DNA of 5,264 bases from contig USNC01000121.1 in assembly GCA_900555915.1 (NCBI GenBank), positions 1-5,264 on the forward strand, given 5' to 3'. The translations under genes and the position numbers were made by a program. The notes beneath the pieces were generated by a model. The model worked only from the letters and a program-made list of their open reading frames with translations, was not told the origin of the DNA and searched no databases. This document shows, piece by piece, positions 1 through 5,264 of this stretch; the stretch's first letter is position 1, and every line of letters begins with the position of its first letter. This DNA comes from an uncultured Porphyromonadaceae bacterium. GTDB lineage: Bacteria; Bacteroidota; Bacteroidia; Bacteroidales; Muribaculaceae.

Positions 1-26
1 ATCTTGAACTTTATATTGATAATCAT
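1..26 (-). CDS. Possible start of a downstream gene, truncated by the window edge
   Basis: An ATG at 26-24 opens a frame reading M-I-I-N-I-K-F-K to the window edge, 9 nt after the stop of the vWA gene. Its orientation and close spacing fit a further gene of the same operon. Only eight complete codons are visible, so neither reality nor function can be judged, and an ATG at this distance could occur by chance. Confidence 0.35.
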
Positions 27-35
27 GGTATTTAG

Positions 36-1277
36 TCAGTTTTTATACAGAACGCTTCCCTTCCATCCATGCTTGATTGAGGGGATAAGGTCGTCATCGG
101 TGATGATCCATGTCACCGGCAATTTTCGATATTCAGGAGGAATCTCTGGATCCGGCGCGACGCCGTCGGTGATATAGATCAGTCCGTCGTATTCGGGATG
201 GGCCATATAGTAGTCGGCGGCAGGTTGGAAGTCAGTGCCGCCGCGGCCAAGCACCTTGAAAGTCTTGATTGCCTTGCGGATAGGCTCGGGATTTCCCTTA
301 AGTTCGGCGTCGAACTGCAGCACATCGATACGCTCCACGCCCTGCTTGAAGATGCGGTTGATCATGCCGAGCATTCGTGAGAGCATCTCCGAATCCACCG
401 ACCCGCTCACATCGAGCGCCACCAACACACGGGTGGTATAGGCATACTTGCTCCCCATCTGCTCAAACCCGTAGCGCCGCGAGGGGCGCATTCGGGTGAG
501 GTCGCGCCGCTGGCTCAGAATAGATTTCTTGAACCCCTTCAGGATGTTTGCCACATCTATAGGCGGCACAAGCGATGCCTTGACACACTCCACGAAATCT
601 GCCGGAAGTGTACCCCAGCCGCGTCTCGGGCCGGCCATGGTGGCCTGGATTATGAGGTTTATGTCGATACAGATGATTGTATCCTCCTCCCACATCGAGG
701 CTGCCTCGGCCCACATCTGCATCTGAGCCGACAGTGACGGACGCGACAGGTCTCCTACGCAGCTCGATTCATCCGATTCTCCGGAATCGCCGGCGCCACT
801 GATTCCGATAGAGATGTCGACATTGACCTGCATGGGCGGTAGCATGCGGTGGAGCAGGCCATAATATTCCTCGAAGGTCTTTCCCTTGGGCAGCGCATCC
901 ACAATGAATTGCGGCACAAGTTCAAAGCAGAAGGCCTTCACACCTCCCATATTGTCGAGTATCGTCATATTGGAGGCGAGATACAATATCTCGGGGCGTG
1001 CTCTGAATGGTTGGCGCAGATAGGGGTGCTTGAGCACGATGCGCAGGACCTCGACCTTGAGGCGGTCGGCGAGTTCCTTGTCGTCGATGCCGTCAATCAG
1101 CTTGGCGTTATACTCAATCTTTCCGCCGCCGGTGCGCAATGGCACATGTAGCCGGCTGTTTTCGGTCAATGCCTGGGTACAGTACATCGAAAACAGCAAC
1201 GGCTCCAGCAGAAACCACCGCTGAGCCACATCGCTGATGCGCTCATCTGCCCGTTTATGTGAATCCTTATTCGCCAT
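36..1277 (-). CDS. vWA-like protein with degenerate metallopeptidase-like N-terminal domain (COG3864/DUF2201 type)
   Basis: Likely the adaptor partner of the neighbouring MoxR ATPase, acting in the cytoplasm; no signal peptide or membrane segment is seen. The N-terminal part (about residues 10-150) matches the layout of the DUF2201 putative metallopeptidase domain, but where that family has HExxH the protein reads VEVLR (75-79), keeping Glu76 and a later His84. A Ser/Asp/Gly-rich linker follows (about 157-180), then a helical part with the family-typical RPSRR (264-268). The C-terminal vWA domain (about 282-395) has an intact MIDAS: DVSGS at 289-293, GGTDF at 346-350 and ITDG at 369-372. The length of 413 is normal for the family. 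The ATG at 1277 is chosen as the first in-frame start after the 54-nt spacer; it has no Shine-Dalgarno motif. The family call is strong, but the substrate is unknown. Peptidase activity is unlikely given the lost histidines. Confidence 0.88.
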   Translation of the reverse strand: MANKDSHKRADERISDVAQRWFLLEPLLFSMYCTQALTENSRLHVPLRTGGGKIEYNAKLIDGIDDKELADRLKVEVLRIVLKHPYLRQPFRARPEILYLASNMTILDNMGGVKAFCFELVPQFIVDALPKGKTFEEYYGLLHRMLPPMQVNVDISIGISGAGDSGESDESSCVGDLSRPSLSAQMQMWAEAASMWEEDTIICIDINLIIQATMAGPRRGWGTLPADFVECVKASLVPPIDVANILKGFKKSILSQRRDLTRMRPSRRYGFEQMGSKYAYTTRVLVALDVSGSVDSEMLSRMLGMINRIFKQGVERIDVLQFDAELKGNPEPIRKAIKTFKVLGRGGTDFQPAADYYMAHPEYDGLIYITDGVAPDPEIPPEYRKLPVTWIITDDDLIPSIKHGWKGSVLYKN

Positions 1278-1331
1278 ATCAGCTTTGACTTATGACTTTC
1301 ATGACCTCATAACTCTGACCTCTGACTTAAA
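1278..1331. repeat. Spacer of TGAC-based short repeats between moxR and the vWA gene
   Basis: The 54-nt gap between the ATPase stop and the vWA start contains five TGAC cores on the + strand, at 1286, 1293, 1302, 1316 and 1323 (spacings 7, 9, 14 and 7). They are mostly followed by TT or CT, so the gap is nearly filled by a degenerate heptamer of the form TGACYTN. It could be a slippage-prone spacer or a set of binding sites; nothing else in the gap suggests a promoter or terminator. Confidence 0.6.
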
Positions 1332-2405
1332 TCAAAGATTCATAATAAACTCAGTGATCTTCACATAGATATCCGGAGCGTTGCTGAGCAGGAAAGCGCA
1401 GGCTTTGGGATACTGACCCTTCTGAAATGTCTCGGCGAAATGGGCGGCTGCCTCGCGGTTGCTCTGCCCGGTGGTGAGCCAAGCCACATACTCTGCGGCG
1501 TTGAACACCCATTTGCTCTTCTCCTTCGCGCCCTTGGGCTCGTTGAGCTCCAGATGACGCAGCAGCGAGTCGTTGACCATCGAGAGGTCGGGCAGCGTAA
1601 GTGCCGCCAGCGTGTCCTTATGCTTGTTAAAGTCCTCCAACACATCCTTGCCGTTGAGCTTTCGGTCGCGCTTGATGGCCTCGAAGAAGATATTCGACAC
1701 CGCCGGACCGATCACGCCGGCGATCGTCTTTTTCAGGGCATTGTTTACATTGGGCGACAGCTTGAGTATGTCGCTCACACGCTCCCAGCCGCGGCGGTCG
1801 GGTGTCTTTTCCAGATTGTCGGCATCCTCGCGCAGTTTGCCGTCGAGATACTCCGTGTTCTCCTCTATGAATTTAATCACAGACGGGTGGATTTCCGAGC
1901 GTTCGGCCCAGAGCAGCCATTCGCTCACCGAGGGCTTGAAGGTGTAGATGTTGAAGCGGCTCACCAGTGCCGGGTCGAGGTCGGTGAGCTGGTATTCCTG
2001 TCCGGCATTCACCGCCGAGATGATGCGGCTCCCCTTGGGCAGTGCCTTTCCGGCGAGTTTCCGGTTGAGCGTCAGGTCCATCACCGACTGTAGGATTTCG
2101 GGGCGGGCGCGGTTGAGCTCGTCGAGGAAAAGCACAATCGGTTTGCCGTCGATAGGAAACCAATAGGGGGGGAGGAAGTCTGTCTTGCCGGTCTTGCTGT
2201 TCTTGCTCGGCAGGCCGATAAGGTCGCCGGGGTCCGACATCTGGCCCAAAAACAGCGTGACCACGGGTATGCCTTTGGCCTCGAAATAGTCGGTGAGTAT
2301 ACGGCTCTTGCCGATGCCATGAGCGCCGGCGAGCATAATATTATGCTCGGCCGGCGTCATAGCCAATATTTCGACAAGGTCTTTTGCGTTGATATTGATG
2401 GTCAT
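1332..2405 (-). CDS. MoxR-family AAA+ ATPase
   Basis: A cytoplasmic ATPase expected to assemble into a hexameric ring and remodel a client protein together with a vWA partner, here the next gene. All core AAA+ elements are present: Walker A GAHGIGKS (27-34), Walker B VLFLDE (91-96) followed by LNRARPE, sensor 1 around Asn133 (SAVNAG), arginine finger LVSRFN (Arg150), and a sensor-2-like segment DRRGW (203-207). The segment GQMSDPGDLIGLP (54-66) between Walker A and B is typical of the MoxR/AAA_5 group that neighbours DUF2201 vWA proteins. The C-terminal lid and tail (about 160-357) are helical and diverged. The ATG at 2405 lies 3 nt after the LRR stop, so translation is probably coupled. The length of 357 is normal. 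Residues 12-32 are nearly repeated at the window's right edge. The family is certain; the client is unknown. Confidence 0.93.
   Translation of the reverse strand: MTININAKDLVEILAMTPAEHNIMLAGAHGIGKSRILTDYFEAKGIPVVTLFLGQMSDPGDLIGLPSKNSKTGKTDFLPPYWFPIDGKPIVLFLDELNRARPEILQSVMDLTLNRKLAGKALPKGSRIISAVNAGQEYQLTDLDPALVSRFNIYTFKPSVSEWLLWAERSEIHPSVIKFIEENTEYLDGKLREDADNLEKTPDRRGWERVSDILKLSPNVNNALKKTIAGVIGPAVSNIFFEAIKRDRKLNGKDVLEDFNKHKDTLAALTLPDLSMVNDSLLRHLELNEPKGAKEKSKWVFNAAEYVAWLTTGQSNREAAAHFAETFQKGQYPKACAFLLSNAPDIYVKITEFIMNL
2308..2371 (-). repeat. 64-bp direct repeat, internal copy (moxR codons 12-33)
   Basis: This stretch matches 5201-5264 at 63 of 64 positions. The only difference is 2329 versus 5222, which changes Ala26 to Val in the encoded peptide. 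Both copies are in the same orientation, 2893 bp apart, and bracket the whole LRR gene. The match stops sharply on the left at 2308, within the Walker A lysine codon, and cannot be followed beyond the window on the right. Confidence 0.95.
2325..2355. other. Near-perfect palindrome inside the moxR 5' region
   Basis: CGAGCATAATATTATGCTCG (2330-2349) is a perfect 20-bp palindrome. It is flanked by GCCGGC at 2325-2330 and again at 2350-2355, giving a 31-bp inverted repeat that is symmetric except for a one-base offset. It lies within the coding sequence for residues 18-27 of the ATPase, just before Walker A. The inner 20 bp recur at 5223-5242, where the outer arm is broken by the single substitution at 5222. 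It could be a chance product of codon choice, or a recombination or protein-binding site. Confidence 0.7.
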
Positions 2406-2408
2406 CCG

Positions 2409-5033
2409 TTATTTCTTCTTTATGAAATGGCGTTTTGCGGCGGTTGTTTTGCGCCATGGAGCATTCTTGAATGCTCCGGATTCAAACATAAGATCATCGG
2501 GGAGTGTGACTTGCTTGAGTTCCGTGCAATCCTCAAATGCGCCGGGGAAGAATATAAATTTGTTTATGCGGTCACCTGTTGCGATTTCTTTTACTGAATC
2601 AGGGATAGTGATGCTCTCAAGCGATGTACACTTTAGGAATGCCGCATGGCCAATCTTGGTCAGGCCGTCATGAAGTGTCACATCTTTGAGACTTGTGCAC
2701 TGATTAAATGTATCTGCCTTGATTTCAGAGACACTTCCGGGAATCTCCACGCTTATCAGACTATCACAATTAAGGAATGCTTCTTTGTTAAGAATAATCA
2801 GCGACGATGGAAGATTTACTGTCTGCAGATTTTTGCATTCCTTGAACGCTCCACTTCCTATCTCGGAGACAGTGTCAGAGAACTCTATTTCCTGAAGATA
2901 TTTGCATTCTGCAAATGCCTGTGAACCGATTATACGGAGACCGGGTTGGATAATTAGGCGTTTTAAGGATTTTGTCTCATCCTCCTTTTCGAAGCCACTA
3001 AACGCCCTCATGCTTGCCGGTTCGCCAAAGGAGCGGGAAAAAGCATTGTCTCTTATTTTTTCAATACCTGCGGGGATGTTTAGATTTTCGCCACTCTTCA
3101 GGACACGCAGTAGAACCTTGCTGTCTTTGTCAATGAAGAGACCGTTCTTTATTGCATAGTGCTTGCTCTCTATGTCTGCGTCCTTCAGTCCGGAGTTGAC
3201 GAATGCGTTCCATTCGATAGAAGTAATGCCGTCATGGAGATTGAGGGATTTCAATGCTTTACATTCACAAAATGCAAGCCCCCCGATAGTTGTCAGCGAA
3301 TCCGGAAGATTGATTGACGAGAGTTTGTCGCAGCCGCAGAAGGCTTGTGATTCTATGGTAGTGAGCGAATCGGGAAGAACAACTTCCGTAAAGTTCTTGT
3401 TGGAAAAGGCATTGGCATCAATCGTCTCAATATCTGATGAGAGTATCAGCTTCGAGAAAGTTGTGCAGTTAATGTCAAGGCCTTGGATAGATTTCTTCCA
3501 GGCAGTGATACGGAGAGTTGGGGCGTCGGTTAATTTCGCCTCTTCGCGACAGATGTCTACAAAACTCTGTATGTCAAATTTGCCCTTGAGCTGATAGTGG
3601 CCGAGTATGGTATGCCCATTGGCGAAGTCGACTCTAACCTCAGCCATACCGCCATCCGTCTCGATACTATGTTTCCATTCCGACAATGAAGCGTCAAGAG
3701 CCATAGCGTTAAAAGCTTCAAGTTTAGCTTTTTTTGCCGCTGTCTTTTCGGTTTGCTGTGCTTTTTTGGGGGTGGGATTGGTCTGACCCCAAGGCGAATC
3801 TTTGAACTTTGCTTTAATTTTGCCCCATGTTAATCCTTTCGGAAGATCCACTTCCTTGACGGAACTACATTTATTGAAAGCCATGAGTCCGAATTTTGTG
3901 TCCGGATTCAATATAGTGACGTGTTCAAGGGCCTTGCACTCTGCAAAAGCAGAGGTGCCAATCTCCATAAGATGACTGCCTAAAACCAGTGTTTTTATTG
4001 ACTCGCAGTAACCAAAAGCAGAATCTTGAATTTCAGTGACAGAGTCAGGAATTATAACGGATTCAAGACTCTCGCACTGTGAGAACGCATTATTTTTGAT
4101 TTTTTGCAGTCCACTTCCGAATACAACCGTTTTCAGCATGCGACAGGAATCAAATGCTCGACTCCCAATTTCAACTACAGAATCCGGAATATCAATCGAC
4201 TCAAGACTTGAGCAACCATTAAATGTTTTATCATAAATCTCTTGCAACCCGCATCCAAGAGCGGCCGATTTGAGCGCATCACATGCTTCAAAAGCATTAC
4301 TTCCGATTTCAACTACAGAATCCGGAATGTCAATGGACTCAAGGTTTTCGCATCCGTAAAATGCAGAAACACCAACCTCCAACAAACCTTGAGGGAGTGT
4401 AATCTCTTTCAAATTCTTTTGGTCACGGAATGCGTTAGTTTTGATTTTCGTAATTCCAGCAGGAACAGCAACTGATGAAACAGAGCCATCCAAGTAACAA
4501 ATTAAAGTCTCGCTCTCTTTATCCAAGAGCAAACCGTCGCTTATGGCGAATCTGTCGCTTACAAGCGAGCCGTTGGCTAAGTTGGTTTCATGGAAAGCTC
4601 CACCTTCTATCTCGGTCACGCTTGACGGAATATTTATTGACGATAGTGCGGTACACCCTTTGAATGCAAAGGCACCTATCTGACGAAGGCCATCCTGGAG
4701 CACAACTTCCTGGAGGGATGTACACCCCTTGAATGCACCATATTTAAGTTCTTCCGCCTCGATGTTGATATGCTGCAACGATATACAACCATCACAGGCA
4801 AGTTGGCCTATCGATTTCAGCAAGCTCGAAAAGCAGATAGATTCAAGCGCAGTGCAATTTCTGAACAATTCGTCTGGGAGTTCCGTCATAGAAGAAGGGA
4901 AGACAACGCTTTTCAACGAGGAAGTAGCGTTTATAAATGTCTTCGGCCCGATCTCCGTGAATCCCTCAGGAATCACAAGGTCGGCAGGTGACCCCGCCGC
5001 CTCGTAGTCCTTTTTGGAATACATTTTTGCCAT
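2409..5033 (-). CDS. Cytoplasmic BspA-type leucine-rich repeat (LRR_5) protein
   Basis: A protein-binding scaffold of 874 residues with about 26 LRR_5 repeats of the form AFxxCxxLxxxxIPxSVxxI. Between residues 224 and 385 the period is exactly 23. There are two repeat arrays (about 19-402 and 521-855), separated by a Lys/Ala/Thr-rich linker (416-445) and a non-LRR segment (446-520). Each array carries a hairpin of the type YAI..GL..DK (156-202 and 621-665) and ends in FK[DN][SA]PW (410-415 and 855-860), which points to an old duplication. The C-terminus is basic (AAKRHFIKKK). No signal peptide, membrane segment or sorting domain is seen, unlike secreted BspA proteins. The ATG at 5033 is preceded by an A-rich leader, as is usual in Bacteroidota. 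The stop is 3 nt from the ATPase start, which suggests a joint function. The G+C content is lower than that of its neighbours. The specific ligand is unknown. Confidence 0.92.
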   Translation of the reverse strand: MAKMYSKKDYEAAGSPADLVIPEGFTEIGPKTFINATSSLKSVVFPSSMTELPDELFRNCTALESICFSSLLKSIGQLACDGCISLQHINIEAEELKYGAFKGCTSLQEVVLQDGLRQIGAFAFKGCTALSSINIPSSVTEIEGGAFHETNLANGSLVSDRFAISDGLLLDKESETLICYLDGSVSSVAVPAGITKIKTNAFRDQKNLKEITLPQGLLEVGVSAFYGCENLESIDIPDSVVEIGSNAFEACDALKSAALGCGLQEIYDKTFNGCSSLESIDIPDSVVEIGSRAFDSCRMLKTVVFGSGLQKIKNNAFSQCESLESVIIPDSVTEIQDSAFGYCESIKTLVLGSHLMEIGTSAFAECKALEHVTILNPDTKFGLMAFNKCSSVKEVDLPKGLTWGKIKAKFKDSPWGQTNPTPKKAQQTEKTAAKKAKLEAFNAMALDASLSEWKHSIETDGGMAEVRVDFANGHTILGHYQLKGKFDIQSFVDICREEAKLTDAPTLRITAWKKSIQGLDINCTTFSKLILSSDIETIDANAFSNKNFTEVVLPDSLTTIESQAFCGCDKLSSINLPDSLTTIGGLAFCECKALKSLNLHDGITSIEWNAFVNSGLKDADIESKHYAIKNGLFIDKDSKVLLRVLKSGENLNIPAGIEKIRDNAFSRSFGEPASMRAFSGFEKEDETKSLKRLIIQPGLRIIGSQAFAECKYLQEIEFSDTVSEIGSGAFKECKNLQTVNLPSSLIILNKEAFLNCDSLISVEIPGSVSEIKADTFNQCTSLKDVTLHDGLTKIGHAAFLKCTSLESITIPDSVKEIATGDRINKFIFFPGAFEDCTELKQVTLPDDLMFESGAFKNAPWRKTTAAKRHFIKKK
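3474..3788 (-). other. Linker and non-LRR central segment of the LRR protein
   Basis: Residues 416-445 form a low-complexity basic linker rich in Lys, Ala, Gln and Thr. Residues 446-520 lack the LRR_5 signature and include mixed strand and helix patterns, such as AEVRVDF (464-470), the stretch around GHTILGHYQLKGKFD (473-487) and IQSFVDICREEAK (488-500). I do not recognise a named domain. The segment separates the two LRR arrays and could be an interaction or effector-like module. Confidence 0.6.
3930..4343 (-). repeat. Three 46-residue (138-bp) higher-order LRR repeats
   Basis: Residues 231-276, 277-322 and 323-368 each start LES[IV].IPDSV and pair one IPDSV-type repeat with one G.GL/GSHL-type repeat, so the real unit is two 23-residue LRRs. 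The first two units are close at DNA level: 4306-4343 and 4168-4205 match at 36 of 38 bases, 138 bp apart. This indicates recent duplication or gene conversion within the array. Confidence 0.85.
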
Positions 5034-5048
5034 ATTGTATTTTTTTAA
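5034..5048 (-). promoter_or_regulatory. A-rich translation leader of the LRR gene
   Basis: The 15 nt between the remnant's TAA and the LRR ATG read TTAAAAAAATACAAT on the minus strand. There is no Shine-Dalgarno motif. A-rich leaders of this kind commonly support initiation in Bacteroidota. No convincing Bacteroidota promoter (TTTG with TAnnTTTG) is seen just upstream, so transcription may start beyond the window. Confidence 0.45.
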
Positions 5049-5197
5049 TTAGTTATCTGATTCGTGCTCAATTATCACATTGCAGTCGAGATACTGCACC
5101 GGATTCTGATGGGCCGGTTCTTGGCGGAGAAGGTGTAGCGGCGTACGCTGGTGTTGATGTAAGGTGAGTCAGACACCTCTGTGCCATCGAAGCGCAC
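5049..5197 (-). pseudogene. C-terminal remnant of an unrecognised gene, apparently frameshifted
   Basis: From 5197 to 5117 one frame reads about 27 residues (VRFDGTEVSDSPYINTS, then VRRYTFSAKN). Its third codon positions are 21 of 27 G or C, similar to the high-GC genes of this cluster. That frame then meets a stop at 5077-5075. If one C is restored in the AACCGG run at about 5114-5119, the reading continues as NPAH and then QNPVQYLDCNVIIEHESDN, ending in TAA at 5051-5049, 15 nt before the LRR start. The spacing would suit the last part of a gene upstream in the same operon. I do not recognise the protein. The break could be a real mutation or a one-base sequence error. On the 5' side it runs straight into the partial moxR copy in a different frame. 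Confidence 0.5.
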
Positions 5198-5200
5198 CCG

Positions 5201-5264
5201 TTGCCGATGCCATGAGCGCCGACGAGCATAATATTATGCTCGGCCGGCGTCATAGCCAATATTT
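5201..5264 (-). pseudogene. Partial copy of the moxR 5' region, cut at Walker A, running off the window
   Basis: The reading I-L-A-M-T-P-A-E-H-N-I-M-L-V-G-A-H-G-I-G equals residues 13-32 of the full ATPase with one change (Ala26 to Val). Homology then ends within the lysine codon of Walker A: GGC AAG becomes GGC AAC. The frame continues as NGCAS to a stop at 5070-5068 with no AAA+ features, so no functional ATPase can come from this copy. The start of the gene, if present, lies beyond the window. It is either a truncated paralog or an assembly junction in a sequence shared by several moxR genes. Confidence 0.75.

Noticed and set aside
36..1277. Active metallopeptidase call for the vWA protein
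   Set aside because: The HExxH signature is replaced by VEVLR, so the name is kept only as a domain resemblance.
1279..1302. Seven-codon leader ORF (MKVISQS) ending 1 nt before the vWA start
   Set aside because: It lies wholly within the TGAC repeat spacer and is short enough to occur by chance; no ribosome-binding or attenuation structure supports it.
1303..1345. Possible Bacteroidota promoter (TTTG element on the minus strand near 1335) before the vWA gene
   Set aside because: At the required distance the -7 region reads TATGAGGT, a poor match to TAnnTTTG, and the TTTG falls inside the ATPase 3' end.
1440..2093. Long plus-strand frame of 217 codons opposite the moxR gene
   Set aside because: It is antisense to a gene with complete AAA+ motifs. 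Long opposite-strand frames are common in high-GC coding sequence, and it shows no recognisable domain.
5068..5259. An open frame of 63 codons from an internal methionine of the moxR copy through the junction to a stop at 5068
   Set aside because: Only its first 19 residues match MoxR. The rest is Pro/Thr/Ser/Arg-rich, reads out of frame relative to the better coding signal of the tail, and has no AAA+ elements. Treated as a product of the junction.
1..5264. CRISPR arrays, tRNA or rRNA genes, insertion sequences, transposase or integrase genes
   Set aside because: Nothing with the needed repeat-spacer pattern, cloverleaf or catalytic motifs was seen on either strand. The repeats present are LRR-coding, the moxR copy and the TGAC spacer.

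Overview
The window is a compact, single-direction gene cluster on the minus strand of what looks like a Bacteroidales-type (gut Bacteroidota) genome. The reasons are the absence of Shine-Dalgarno motifs before every start, the A-rich leader before the first gene, a BspA-type (LRR_5) leucine-rich repeat protein, and tightly packed genes. The lineage call is inference from these traits only. The window may be a complete short contig, because its right edge ends inside a near-copy of an internal sequence.

In transcription order (right to left): positions 5264-5201 hold a 64-bp near-copy of the 5' part of the moxR-like gene, cut at the Walker A lysine. It is joined to a short, apparently frameshifted C-terminal remnant of an unrecognised gene (5197-5049). 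Then come an 874-residue LRR_5 protein with no signal peptide (5033-2409), a MoxR-family AAA+ ATPase (2405-1332; only 3 nt separate it from the LRR stop), a 54-nt spacer made of TGAC-based repeats, a 413-residue protein combining a degenerate metallopeptidase-like domain with a vWA domain (1277-36, COG3864/DUF2201 type), and possibly the first 8 codons of a further gene (26-1).

The MoxR ATPase and the vWA protein form a classic pair: the ATPase remodels a client, and the vWA protein, through its metal-ion-dependent adhesion site, links ATPase and client. The LRR protein is translationally close-coupled to the ATPase and appears cytoplasmic, so it is the best candidate for the target-recognition or client subunit. 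The three-gene LRR-MoxR-vWA unit resembles in logic the computationally described vWA-MoxR 'ternary' conflict systems, with an LRR protein as third component, but no effector domain is visible here. A chaperone or metal-insertion role is equally possible.

The most unusual structure is the direct repeat of the moxR 5' end on either side of the LRR gene. It contains a perfect 20-bp palindrome, and one copy is fused to gene debris. It may mark recombination between paralogous MoxR modules, or it may be an assembly junction.
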